A stretch of DNA of 64,000 nucleotides. Source: Pasteurella sp030783905 (GTDB taxonomy: Bacteria; Pseudomonadota; Gammaproteobacteria; Enterobacterales; Pasteurellaceae). The stretch covers positions 1,674,001-1,738,000 of the forward strand of contig CP182107.1 in the NCBI GenBank assembly GCA_051122655.1. Direction: 5' to 3'. Both the position numbers and the translations under genes were made by a program. Below the pieces are notes generated by a model. That model ran no database searches. It saw only the letters and a list, made by a program, of their open reading frames with translations, and was not told the DNA's origin. Position 1 is the first letter of the stretch. The number at the start of each line of letters is the position of its first letter. Positions 9,177 to 18,144 of this stretch are shown one piece after another.

Positions 9177-9224
9177 AGATTATTGGTTATTGTGGCTTAT
9201 ATCACAAAAAAGAAAAAACGTAAT
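9177..9224. repeat. Duplicated 48-bp regulatory element, copy A
   Basis: Matches 11989-12036 at 46 of 48 positions. It contains the CRP-type palindrome and an adjacent A-rich segment ending CGTAAT. It lies between divergent xylA and the MalY-like gene. Weaker similarity continues for about 20 bp on each side. Confidence 0.9.
9191..9206. promoter_or_regulatory. CRP-type binding site upstream of xylA
   Basis: TGTGGCTTATATCACA matches the TGTGA-N6-TCACA consensus at 9 of 10 defined positions. Its centre is about 110 bp upstream of the xylA ATG. It could serve xylAB, the divergent MalY-like gene, or both. Confidence 0.7.
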
Positions 9225-9302
9225 AGAAATACCAGATTTAACAATTCCAACAATCTACCTCAAGTTCTAAAGTTTATATAAATCCAATATTGGAGAACAT
9301 GT

Positions 9303-10493
9303 ATGACGGATAATTTGTTTGATGTTTTTACTGATAGATCAGATTGTCATAGTGCTAAATGGGCAATTACTCGTAAATACGGCAAGGATATGATTTCAAT
9401 GTCTGTTGCAGATATGGATTTACCTGCGCCTCAAATGCTCATCAATTATTTAGCAAAACAAAATAGAACAGGAATCTATGGCTATACGGTATTACCTGAT
9501 AATTATCATAATATTGTAAGAAGATATTTACTTCGCCATTATCAGTATGAGATCGCAAATGAGCACATTATTTTTTGCCCGAGAATCATTCAAGCGATTT
9601 CTATTTATATTAAAGAGTTTACTTCTCCAACAGAGCGTATCGCTGTTCTAACACCTTCATATGCGCCTATTGTCAACGCTATCTTATTAAATAAGCGAAC
9701 AGTTGAACCTTGTGCATTAATTTATCAAGCAGGCAAATATACGATTGATTTCTCTCAATTAGAAAAATGTTTCCAAATAGCCAAAACTTTTATTTTAATC
9801 TCACCACATAATCCAACCGGTACCGTCTGGTCACATCGTGATTTACAACGAATTGCTACGTTAGCTGAAAAATATGGTGTGTTTATTTTATCTGATGATG
9901 TTCATGCTGATTTCGATTTTTCTGGTAGAAAACATATCATCATTTCGGCAATAAGCTCATATGTTGAAAAACATTCTATCATTTGTACATCGCCCGCCAA
10001 AACATTCAATATCCCCGGACTAGAAATTTCCAATTTACTTATTTGCAATAAAAATGTCAGAGATAAATTTCAAGGCCATATGCAAGCTTTAGGTATGCAT
10101 AATCCAAATTTCTTTTCCATTCCAGCACTTCAGATTGCCTATCAATATTGTGACGACTGGCTTGATGAATTAAGAGATTATATTTTTCATAACAAATTGA
10201 TTGTCAAAAACTTTTTCACCCAGGAGATACCACAATTAGAGATGATAAACAGTGAAGGAACTTATCTTATTTGGGTTAATTATAGCAAGCTACAGATCAG
10301 TGAAGAAAAATTGAGACATTGGTTTCTTGATTTATCCCATATTGAAGTGTCTTGGGGAAGTGATTTCGGTAAAGAAGGTCTGTCTTTTTTTAGAATGAAT
10401 GTCGCTATGCCACGTGCTTTATTAAAAGAGAGTTTGGAAAGAATGAAACAAGGTCTAGCGTTATTAATGCAAGAGGAGCTTAATCATGAATAA
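9303..10493 (+). CDS. MalY/PatB-type PLP-dependent C-S lyase (putative cystathionine beta-lyase)
   Basis: 396 residues, fold-type I aminotransferase-like. Visible motifs are MSVADMDLPAP near 32-42, SPHNPTGTVW (167-176), the PLP-ring aspartate region ILSDDVHADF near 195-204, and SPAKTFNIPGLE with Schiff-base Lys233. This pattern is that of MalY/PatB proteins, which cleave cystathionine or cysteine with release of ammonia, pyruvate and a thiol. The stop overlaps the next gene (antiporter) by 8 bp, so the two are translationally coupled. The pair is inserted between the two arms of the xylose regulon. Exact substrate is not readable from sequence. Confidence 0.85.
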   Translation: MTDNLFDVFTDRSDCHSAKWAITRKYGKDMISMSVADMDLPAPQMLINYLAKQNRTGIYGYTVLPDNYHNIVRRYLLRHYQYEIANEHIIFCPRIIQAISIYIKEFTSPTERIAVLTPSYAPIVNAILLNKRTVEPCALIYQAGKYTIDFSQLEKCFQIAKTFILISPHNPTGTVWSHRDLQRIATLAEKYGVFILSDDVHADFDFSGRKHIIISAISSYVEKHSIICTSPAKTFNIPGLEISNLLICNKNVRDKFQGHMQALGMHNPNFFSIPALQIAYQYCDDWLDELRDYIFHNKLIVKNFFTQEIPQLEMINSEGTYLIWVNYSKLQISEEKLRHWFLDLSHIEVSWGSDFGKEGLSFFRMNVAMPRALLKESLERMKQGLALLMQEELNHE

Positions 10494-11889
10494 TGAAATA
10501 AAAACCCCCACATTACCACAAGCTTTATCTCCTATATTAGTTATGTTGGTTCTATTAGGTCTAGGTTATGCATTCTTTGACTTACCGCCTGAACCATTGA
10601 TGGTAATTTCCTGTGTCTTTGCTGGATTTTTAGTAAAACATTTAGGGTACAATTACAGCGATATCTTAAACGCGATCGCAGCTAAAATAGCTAAAACAAT
10701 GCCCGCATTGTTAATTTTAATTACTGTTGGATTATTAATCGGTACTTGGATTGCTGGCGGTACAATCCCCATGATGATTTATTACGGTTTAAAAATTATC
10801 GACCCTCAATTCTTATATATCACCGCACTTGTTTTAACCTCTATTGTATCTGTTTGTACTGGTACATCTTGGGGATCGGCTGGCACTGTTGGCGTTGCCT
10901 TTATGGGCGTGGCAATCGGATTAGATGCGAATTTAGCAGCAACGGCAGGCGCAGTCGTTGCGGGTGCATATTTTGGAGATAAATTATCGCCATTATCCGA
11001 TACAACAAACATCGCTTCAGCTGCAACGGGTGTTGATCTTTATGAACATATCGCTCATTTGCTTTATACCACGCTACCTTCTTTCATACTTTCAGCGATC
11101 ATTTATGTTGTTTACGGTATGAGTGGTAATTTTCACGATGTTGCAACACCAGAAAAGGTGTTAGCGATGCTTGCGGGATTAGAACAAATTTACCATTTTA
11201 ATGTCATTTTGTTAATTATTCCTGTCATCATTATTCTATGGGGATCCATTACTAAAAAACCAACAATTCCTGTAATGCTACTTTCAGCCGCTATTGCAAT
11301 ATTAAATGCATTAGTTATTCAAGGCTTTTCATTACATGATGTGGTCAATAGTGCAGTTAACGGTTTTAATGTTTCAATGATCAAAAGTGACATACCAATT
11401 AGTGCCGATTTAGCTCGACTTCTCAATCGAGGCGGAATGAACTCTATGATGGGAACGTTATTAATCTGTTTCTGTGCATTATCTTTTGCGGGTATTTTGT
11501 CACTGAGCGGTGCGTTAGACGTGATCATCAACTATTTGCTTAAACTAGTAAAATCAACAGCCTCTTTAATCTTTACGACTATCCTTTGCGGATTAACAAT
11601 GATTGGGGTGACATGTAATGGACAAATTTCTATCTTAATTCCAGGCGAAATGTTAAAAGAGGCTTACATAGAACGCGGATTACATCCTAAAAACCTCAGT
11701 CGAACCGTTGAAGACTCTGCTACAGTCATTGAGCCGATCCTACCTTGGACAGCAGCGGGGGCATATATGGCAGGTACACTCGGTGTAGCCACACTCTCTT
11801 ATCTACCTTGGGCTGTATTGTGTTGGAGTGGCATTGTCTTTGCGATGTTATGGGGAATAACTGGATTTGGTATTGCAAAATTAAAATAA
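10486..11889 (+). CDS. NhaC-family Na+/H+ antiporter-like transporter
   Basis: 467 residues with about 11-12 predicted membrane segments, typical of NhaC-family antiporters (CTGTSWGSAGTVGVA near 125-140, FGDKLSPLSDTTNIASAATGVDLYEH near 165-190). The family exchanges Na+ for H+; some members exchange organic acids or amino acids. Overlap with the C-S lyase gene suggests the carried solute may be a substrate or product of that enzyme; that is inference. A USS core is at 10822-10830. A strong terminator follows. Gene symbol withheld because the substrate is unknown. Confidence 0.85.
   Translation: MNNEIKTPTLPQALSPILVMLVLLGLGYAFFDLPPEPLMVISCVFAGFLVKHLGYNYSDILNAIAAKIAKTMPALLILITVGLLIGTWIAGGTIPMMIYYGLKIIDPQFLYITALVLTSIVSVCTGTSWGSAGTVGVAFMGVAIGLDANLAATAGAVVAGAYFGDKLSPLSDTTNIASAATGVDLYEHIAHLLYTTLPSFILSAIIYVVYGMSGNFHDVATPEKVLAMLAGLEQIYHFNVILLIIPVIIILWGSITKKPTIPVMLLSAAIAILNALVIQGFSLHDVVNSAVNGFNVSMIKSDIPISADLARLLNRGGMNSMMGTLLICFCALSFAGILSLSGALDVIINYLLKLVKSTASLIFTTILCGLTMIGVTCNGQISILIPGEMLKEAYIERGLHPKNLSRTVEDSATVIEPILPWTAAGAYMAGTLGVATLSYLPWAVLCWSGIVFAMLWGITGFGIAKLK
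10822..10830 (-). repeat. DNA uptake signal core in the antiporter gene
   Basis: Exact AAGTGCGGT on the minus strand. Confidence 0.8.
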
Positions 11890-11913
11890 GTCCTCTTTTT
11901 TAGTGGGAATGAT

Positions 11914-11948
11914 ATCACCGTTCATAGCGTTGAACGGTGATTTTTTTA
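11914..11948 (+). terminator. Rho-independent terminator after the antiporter gene
   Basis: Inverted repeat ATCACCGTTCA / TGAACGGTGAT with a 6-nt loop and a T7 tract. It ends the lyase-antiporter transcript ahead of xylF. Confidence 0.92.
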
Positions 11949-11988
11949 TTGCTAATAAAAGAAACTATGTTACTTCACTCCGAATCTT

Positions 11989-12036
11989 AGATTATTCGTT
12001 ATTGTGGCTCATATCACAAAAAAGAAAAAACGTAAT
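11989..12036. repeat. Duplicated 48-bp regulatory element, copy B
   Basis: Second copy of the element at 9177-9224, differing at two positions and in the same orientation. It lies upstream of xylF, after the terminator of the antiporter gene. Confidence 0.9.
12003..12018. promoter_or_regulatory. CRP-type binding site upstream of xylF
   Basis: TGTGGCTCATATCACA matches the CRP consensus at 9 of 10 defined positions, centred about 135 bp before the xylF ATG. It is embedded in copy B of the duplicated element. Confidence 0.7.
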
Positions 12037-12145
12037 GCTATTACAAGATCTGATAATTGCACTTCATTTGCAATCTGCTCAAACTGGACATGAGTCAACA
12101 ATGACGACTCAAAATATCACTCATTTAACGACTTTGAGGTGGCTT

Positions 12146-13144
12146 ATGAAAATGAAATCAACATTATTAGCTATTGCTACTGCATTCATGTTCTTAAACA
12201 ATCCTGCTATTGCAAAAAATTTAAAAATCGGGATGTCTATTGATGATTTACGCTTAGAACGTTGGCAAAAAGATCGTGATATTTTTGTAAAAAAAGCTGA
12301 AGAATTAGGGGCAAAAGTCTTTGTACAATCTGCTAATGGTGATGCAACTGCACAAATTTCTCAAATTGAAAATATGCTCAATAAGGATATTGATGTACTG
12401 GTAATTATCCCATTTAATGGCGAAGTATTAGGTAACGTTATATCAGAAGCGAAGAAAGAAGGCGTGAAAGTATTAGCTTATGACCGATTAATTAATAATG
12501 CAGACATTGATTTCTATGTTTCTTTTGATAACGAAAAAGTCGGTGAATTACAAGCACAAAGTATTATTGAGAAAAAGCCCGAAGGGAACTATTTCTTGAT
12601 GGGTGGTTCACCGGTGGATAATAATGCGAAATTATTCCGAAAAGGACAAATGAAAGTATTACAACCACACATTGATAGCGGCAAGGTTAAAGTAGTAGGC
12701 GATCAATGGGTTGATTCTTGGTTAGCAGAAAAAGCCTTACAAATTATGGAAAATGCTCTAACTGCTAATAAAAATAATATTGATGCAGTAGTTGCTTCAA
12801 ATGATGCTACTGCTGGCGGAGCAATCCAAGCATTAAGCGCGCAAGGCTTAGCGGGTAAAGTCGCAATTTCTGGACAAGATGCTGATTTAGCGGCAATTAA
12901 ACGCATTATTGATGGTTCACAAACCATGACGGTTTACAAACCGATTACCAAGTTGGCAAATAAAGCTGCCGAAATAGCAGTTCAATTAGGTAAACAACAA
13001 AAAGTCGAGTCTAATTCAGTACTCAATAATGGTCTGAAAGAGGTGTCTAGTTACTTGTTAGAGCCTGTTATTGTCACAAAAGACAATATTGATGACACAG
13101 TCATTAAAGATGGTTTTCATAGTAAAACTGCAATTTATCAATAA
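12146..13144 (+). CDS. xylF: D-xylose ABC transporter, periplasmic binding protein
   Basis: 332 residues from the chosen ATG at 12146. A longer in-frame start at 11903 exists but would run through the preceding terminator and the CRP-type site. The chosen start has a GAGG ribosome-binding site and gives a clean signal peptide (MKMKSTLL..., likely cut after AIA at residue 23). The mature part NLKIGMSIDDLRLERWQKDRD is characteristic of XylF, a type I sugar-binding protein delivering D-xylose to XylGH in the inner membrane. First gene of xylFGH; 61 bp to xylG. Confidence 0.94.
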   Translation: MKMKSTLLAIATAFMFLNNPAIAKNLKIGMSIDDLRLERWQKDRDIFVKKAEELGAKVFVQSANGDATAQISQIENMLNKDIDVLVIIPFNGEVLGNVISEAKKEGVKVLAYDRLINNADIDFYVSFDNEKVGELQAQSIIEKKPEGNYFLMGGSPVDNNAKLFRKGQMKVLQPHIDSGKVKVVGDQWVDSWLAEKALQIMENALTANKNNIDAVVASNDATAGGAIQALSAQGLAGKVAISGQDADLAAIKRIIDGSQTMTVYKPITKLANKAAEIAVQLGKQQKVESNSVLNNGLKEVSSYLLEPVIVTKDNIDDTVIKDGFHSKTAIYQ

Positions 13145-13205
13145 TCCTTTCGACTCAAACAGGATGGTAGATTACTTCTACCATCTTTTTAAGGAAAAAT
13201 AGATT

Positions 13206-14720
13206 ATGGCGAAACTATTAGAAATGAAAAACATCACAAAAAAATTTGGTGACGTTATTGCTTTAAATAATATTTCTATTTCGCTAGAAATGGGTGAGGT
13301 CCTTTCCCTCTGTGGCGAAAATGGTTCTGGCAAATCAACCTTAATGAAAGTGCTATGTGGGATTTATCCACATGGTGACTATGAAGGAGAAATTTACTTT
13401 TTAAATGAGCGTCTTATCGCAAAAAATATTAAAGACACCGAAGTAAAAGGTATTTCAATTATTCATCAAGAACTCACTTTAGTGAAGAATATGTCTATTC
13501 TTGAAAACATGTTCTTAGGTAATGAAATAACACAACTTGGATTAACCAATGACAATGAAATGTATCTTCGCTGTAAAACGTTATTACAACAAGTACAATT
13601 AGATGTTGACCCTCATACAAAAGTAAAAGAACTCGGTCTAGGTCAACAGCAGCTCGTAGAAATTGCTAAAGCACTAAATAAGAAAGTTCGTTTACTCATC
13701 CTTGATGAACCCAGTGCTTCACTCACGGAAAAAGAAACAACAATTTTATTAAACCTCATTAAAGATCTACAGGCCCATAATATTGCTTGTATTTATATTT
13801 CACATAAACTGAGCGAAGTGAAAGCCATTTCCGACAGTATCTGTATCATTCGTGATGGTGAACATATTGGTACACATCCCACTAGAGAAATGAGTGAAGA
13901 TAACATTATTTCTATGATGGTTGGCAGAGAAATCACCTCTCTTTATCCTCACGAACCCCATTCTATTGGCGAAGAAATTCTACGTGTTGAAAATTTAACC
14001 GCATGGCATCCAACAAACACACATATTAAACGTGTCGATAATGCAAATTTTTCCTTACATAAAGGTGAAATTCTTGGTGTAGCAGGGTTAGTGGGGTCAG
14101 GACGTACAGAACTGGCACAATGCATTTTTGGTTCCTATGCGGGAAAATATCAAGGCAATATTCTCCTTGAGAATCAGCCTATCCAGATTAAAAATTGTGC
14201 TCAGGCTATTTCAAATAATATTGTTATGGTACCAGAAGATCGTAAAAAACACGGTATTATTCCAATTATGGGAGTAGGCCATAACATTACACTTTCATCA
14301 CTCACTCAATTCTGCTTCCGTAAAAAAATCATTAATACACCGCTTGAAGAAACGATTATCAATCAATCCATTGCCAAATTTACTGTCAAAACATCATCAA
14401 CGCAACTTGCAATCGGGCGCTTAAGTGGAGGTAATCAACAAAAAGCTGTTCTAGCAAAATGTTTACTATTAAACCCTAAAATTTTAATTTTAGATGAGCC
14501 AACAAGAGGAATCGATGTAGGCGCAAAATATGAAATTTATAAACTAATTAATCAACTTGCTAAAGAAGGTATGGCAATTATTGTCATTTCTTCCGAATTA
14601 CCTGAAGTACTTGGCATCAGTGATCGTATCTTAGTCATGCATCAAGGAAAAATCAAAGCAGATCTTGTTAATCATAATCTGACTCAAGAACAAGTCATGG
14701 AAGCGGCGCTTAAGGAGTAA
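13206..14720 (+). CDS. xylG: D-xylose ABC transporter, ATP-binding protein
   Basis: 504 residues with two ABC domains in tandem, usual for sugar importers of the RbsA/XylG type. The first has Walker A GENGSGKST (37-45), signature LGLGQQQ and Walker B LLILDEPSASL. The second has a degenerate Walker A GLVGSGRTE, signature LSGGNQQK and ILILDEPTRGIDVG. It energises xylose import. The stop is 3 bp from the xylH ATG, indicating translational coupling. Confidence 0.95.
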   Translation: MAKLLEMKNITKKFGDVIALNNISISLEMGEVLSLCGENGSGKSTLMKVLCGIYPHGDYEGEIYFLNERLIAKNIKDTEVKGISIIHQELTLVKNMSILENMFLGNEITQLGLTNDNEMYLRCKTLLQQVQLDVDPHTKVKELGLGQQQLVEIAKALNKKVRLLILDEPSASLTEKETTILLNLIKDLQAHNIACIYISHKLSEVKAISDSICIIRDGEHIGTHPTREMSEDNIISMMVGREITSLYPHEPHSIGEEILRVENLTAWHPTNTHIKRVDNANFSLHKGEILGVAGLVGSGRTELAQCIFGSYAGKYQGNILLENQPIQIKNCAQAISNNIVMVPEDRKKHGIIPIMGVGHNITLSSLTQFCFRKKIINTPLEETIINQSIAKFTVKTSSTQLAIGRLSGGNQQKAVLAKCLLLNPKILILDEPTRGIDVGAKYEIYKLINQLAKEGMAIIVISSELPEVLGISDRILVMHQGKIKADLVNHNLTQEQVMEAALKE

Positions 14721-14723
14721 TCA

Positions 14724-15851
14724 ATGCATAAATTAAAATCCATTAATTTACAAGTCTATATCATGTTTATTGCCATCGTGATGATTATGACATTTTTCTC
14801 ATTGGCAACTGACGGTGCCTATTTAAGTGCAAGGAATATCTCAAACTTACTACGTCAAACATCAATTACTGGTATTTTAGCAATTGGTATGGTGTTTATT
14901 ATTATCTCTGCAGAAATTGATTTATCCGTAGGTTCCCTAATGGGGTTACTCGGTGGTTTTGCAGCCATTACGAATGTTTGGTGGCATTGGCCATTACCGC
15001 TAACTATCTTAATTACGTTAATATTAGGCCTTGTATTAGGTGCATGGAATGGTTGGTGGGTTGCCTATCAAAAAGTCCCTTCTTTCATTGTTACTTTAGC
15101 CGGGATGTTAGCCTTTAGGGGGATTTTAATTGGTTTAACCCATGGAACAACAGTTTCTCCGATTAGTTCAGACATGACATCTATCGGGCAAGGCTATTTA
15201 CCAGATAGTTTAGGCATGTTCTTGGCTACACTTATCCTGTTCTGTTTTATTGTCTGGGGAAGATATCAACGTAAAGCTCGCCAAAAACTGAATTTACCCG
15301 TACAACCAGTCACGAAAGAAACACTCACATATGTAACAGTCACAATTCTTATCCTTGGTGCAATTTATTTATTAAATAGTTATCGAGGCGTTCCATTTCC
15401 TGTGCTAGTACTCGCTTCACTTACAATCATTGGTACATTTTTAGCTAGAAAAACTGCTTTTGGTCGTCATGTTTATGCGATTGGTGGTAATATTGAAGCC
15501 GCAAGATTATCTGGCATTAGCGTAGAAAAAGTAAAACTAACCATTTTTGCGTTAAATGGTTTTTTAGTCGCGATTGCAGGTTTAATCTTAAGTGCACGTT
15601 TAGGTGCAGGAGCTCCCTCTGCGGGTCAAAACGCAGAACTTGATGCCATTGCAGCTTGTGTGATTGGTGGCGCTAGTCTCGCTGGTGGTATAGGAACCAT
15701 CTATGGTGTCGTAATAGGTGCATTTATTATCGCATTACTTGATAATGGAATGAGTATGTTAGATGTCCCAACTTTCTGGCAATATATCGTAAAAGGTGGG
15801 ATTCTACTTCTTGCCGTATGGTTAGATACAATCAGTAAAAAGAAAATGTAA
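14724..15851 (+). CDS. xylH: D-xylose ABC transporter, permease
   Basis: 375 residues, hydrophobic, with about ten membrane segments. Conserved permease motifs include ISAEIDLSVGSLMGL near residue 58 and the EAA-like ELDAIAACVIGGASLAGGIGT near 302. It forms the inner-membrane channel with XylG and receives xylose from XylF. Last gene before a USS-based terminator that separates it from xylR. Confidence 0.95.
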   Translation: MHKLKSINLQVYIMFIAIVMIMTFFSLATDGAYLSARNISNLLRQTSITGILAIGMVFIIISAEIDLSVGSLMGLLGGFAAITNVWWHWPLPLTILITLILGLVLGAWNGWWVAYQKVPSFIVTLAGMLAFRGILIGLTHGTTVSPISSDMTSIGQGYLPDSLGMFLATLILFCFIVWGRYQRKARQKLNLPVQPVTKETLTYVTVTILILGAIYLLNSYRGVPFPVLVLASLTIIGTFLARKTAFGRHVYAIGGNIEAARLSGISVEKVKLTIFALNGFLVAIAGLILSARLGAGAPSAGQNAELDAIAACVIGGASLAGGIGTIYGVVIGAFIIALLDNGMSMLDVPTFWQYIVKGGILLLAVWLDTISKKKM

Positions 15852-15871
15852 TTTACACTCAAATCTTATCC

Positions 15872-15919
15872 AAATCTACCGCGCTTTGTTTGGCTTAATA
15901 AAAGTGCGGTAGATTTTTT
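15872..15919 (+). terminator. USS-containing terminator after xylH
   Basis: Imperfect 16-bp inverted repeat (15872-15887 and 15901-15916, one G-U pair) followed by T residues. The right arm is an exact USS (15902-15910) and the left arm a one-base variant. It could reduce but not abolish read-through into xylR. Confidence 0.8.
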
Positions 15920-15976
15920 ATCATTTTGCTAAGTTTATTTTTTTATCTTATAGTGAAACAAGCAAAGGAGATAAAA

Positions 15977-17146
15977 ATGTCAGAACAACCTTACAAAGTT
16001 GCCCTGCTGTTTAATGCAAATAAGATTTATGATCGTAGTGTTATTAAAGGTATCGGACAATATATTCAAGCATCCCAATGTACATGGGATATTTTTATGG
16101 AAGATGATTTCGTTTACCACAAAGAAGATATCCAAAACTTATCTATTGACGGCATTATCGCTGATTTTGATGATATTGAAACCGCAGAATTACTTCATAA
16201 TATTGAGGTCCCTATTATTGCTGTAGGTGGCTCATACCAGAATCCCGCTTATTACCCTGATCTTCCTTATGTTGCAACAGACAATTATGCGCTAGTTGAA
16301 ACGGCCTTCCTTCACCTAAAACAGAAAGGAATTAATCGTTTTGCTTTTTACGGTTATCCTGCTGAAAGTGAAAAACATTGGTCACTAGAAAGACAAAACG
16401 CGTTTATCCATTTAATGAGACATTATGAACATGAACCTCAATATTATCTCGGAGATAAAACCAATTCACAAAATTGGCTAGAATCACAAAATAAGCTTTG
16501 TGAATGGTTAAAAACACTTGCAAAACACACTGGGATTATTGCGGTGACGGATGCTCGAGCAAGGCATTTATTACAAGCTTGTGAACAGCTCAAAATCGTT
16601 GTCCCAGATGAGCTTTGTATTATTGGCATTGATAATGAAGAATTAATTCAATATTTGTCAAGAACATCACTTTCCTCTGTTGTTCAAGGAACCAGTCAAA
16701 TTGGTTATCAAGCTGCGAAACTTCTCCACCAAAAACTCAGTAAACAGACTGTATCACATAAGCCTATTTTAATCCCTCCTACAAGAGTAGAAGAACGTCG
16801 CTCAACAGATTATCGCTCTTTACAAGATCCTTTCGTTATTCAGGCTATGCATTTTATTCGCCATCGTGCTTGCCAAGGTATTAAAACAGAACAAGTATTA
16901 GATCACTTACGGATCTCTCGTTCAAATCTAGAACAACGTTTCAAAATAGAAATGAATAAGACAATTCATCAAGTCATTCATGAAGAAAAGCTCAGTCGAG
17001 CACAATATATGTTACGCTTTACTGACGTTTCTACTCAAGAGATTGCTGAAATGTGTGGCTATCCTTCACTACAATATTTTTATGCCGTATTTAAAAAAGA
17101 ATATGGTAAAACACCAAAAGAATTTAGAGTAAAATCGTCTTTTTAG
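15977..17146 (+). CDS. xylR: XylR, AraC-family xylose regulator
   Basis: 389 residues from the ATG at 15977, chosen for the AAAGGAG ribosome-binding site; an upstream start at 15926 would add 17 hydrophobic residues not expected in this family. The N-terminal part (MSEQPYKVALLFNANKIYDRSV) resembles LacI/periplasmic-type ligand-binding domains. The last ~100 residues hold two AraC-type helix-turn-helices ending QEIAEMCGYPSLQYFYAVFKKEYGKTPKEFR. This is the architecture of E. coli XylR, which activates the xyl genes with D-xylose. It probably acts at the duplicated elements upstream of xylA and xylF. Convergent with the next gene, 17 bp apart. Confidence 0.93.
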   Translation: MSEQPYKVALLFNANKIYDRSVIKGIGQYIQASQCTWDIFMEDDFVYHKEDIQNLSIDGIIADFDDIETAELLHNIEVPIIAVGGSYQNPAYYPDLPYVATDNYALVETAFLHLKQKGINRFAFYGYPAESEKHWSLERQNAFIHLMRHYEHEPQYYLGDKTNSQNWLESQNKLCEWLKTLAKHTGIIAVTDARARHLLQACEQLKIVVPDELCIIGIDNEELIQYLSRTSLSSVVQGTSQIGYQAAKLLHQKLSKQTVSHKPILIPPTRVEERRSTDYRSLQDPFVIQAMHFIRHRACQGIKTEQVLDHLRISRSNLEQRFKIEMNKTIHQVIHEEKLSRAQYMLRFTDVSTQEIAEMCGYPSLQYFYAVFKKEYGKTPKEFRVKSSF

Positions 17147-17163
17147 TCATCATTTCAGCAGTG

Positions 17164-18144
17164 TTATTTTTTAGTTGCAATAAAATGCTGTAATGTTTGA
17201 TAACTCACCGCACCACCTGTTGCGGAGACTGAAAATAAATTAAAGTAAGCTAATCCATGTCCTAATTTTAATACTTCAAGCAGCGGTAAATTGTTGTGCA
17301 AACCATAAAGCACCCCTGTGCAGAAGGCATCGCCTGCGCCTAAGGTACTGACGATATGTTGCTTTTCCACCCAATAGGAAGGAACCGCAATTTTTTCACC
17401 GCCCTTGTTAATAGCGACCGCCCATTTTGGATCGTGAACGATAACGGTATTACGGACACCTTGTTCGATGAGTTGCTGAGCCATTTGCAGTAAGAGTTGT
17501 TGACTAGAATCGCTTTTTTCAGCGTTGGTCAACCATTTGGCTTCAATATCATTAATAATCACATAATCCACATAAGGTAAAATCGGCAGAATTTGTTGGG
17601 TAAAAATCTGTTTATTCGCGACAGAAACTAAATCAATAGAAATGAGAAACCCTTTTTGTTGCAAGCAGGTCAGGGTGTGTTTTAACACTTCCACATCAAG
17701 CAATTTGGGTAAAAGTGGTAAATAGGCAATATGGGCGATTTTGGCAGGATGCTCAATTTGCAGAATGTGTGCTGCCTGATATTCTGCCATCGCGCCAACA
17801 TAATGAAAAAAGGTACGTTCACCCGTTTGTGAATTGATCATGACATCGGTAAAGGATGTCGGTAGATTTAATTCAACCACATTATCAACATTAATATGAT
17901 GTTGCTTCGCTTGTTGTAAAATCAGCTGTCCTTCGCCATCTTGACCAATGCCTCCCGCGAGGAAAAGGGGTAAGTGCGGATCAAGTTTTGCCAAATTAAA
18001 TAACACATTGGTACAACCACCGCCACAATGAAGCTCCATGTTAGAAATAGTCGCTAACATGGACTCTTGTGGATAATCCGAAATCAACAAAGCACGATCC
18101 ACTAATAAATTACCAATGGCGAGAATGCCATTACGTTGTTGCAT
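17164..18144 (-). CDS. PfkB-family carbohydrate kinase
   Basis: 326 residues. The glycine-rich GGGCTNVLFNLAKL near 41 and the C-terminal STLGAGDAFCTGVLYG with its catalytic Asp identify a PfkB/ribokinase-type sugar kinase. It overlaps the aldolase gene upstream by 14 bp and is the last gene of a four-gene operon (fructokinase, lyxose-type isomerase, aldolase, this kinase). In that setting it probably phosphorylates a ketose or ketose phosphate for the aldolase. Substrate is not readable from sequence. Confidence 0.85.
   Translation of the reverse strand: MQQRNGILAIGNLLVDRALLISDYPQESMLATISNMELHCGGGCTNVLFNLAKLDPHLPLFLAGGIGQDGEGQLILQQAKQHHINVDNVVELNLPTSFTDVMINSQTGERTFFHYVGAMAEYQAAHILQIEHPAKIAHIAYLPLLPKLLDVEVLKHTLTCLQQKGFLISIDLVSVANKQIFTQQILPILPYVDYVIINDIEAKWLTNAEKSDSSQQLLLQMAQQLIEQGVRNTVIVHDPKWAVAINKGGEKIAVPSYWVEKQHIVSTLGAGDAFCTGVLYGLHNNLPLLEVLKLGHGLAYFNLFSVSATGGAVSYQTLQHFIATKK

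Noticed and set aside
11903..12145. An in-frame 81-codon extension upstream of xylF
   Set aside because: It covers the antiporter terminator and the CRP-type site, has no family support, and the ATG at 12146 has a good ribosome-binding site followed by a signal peptide.
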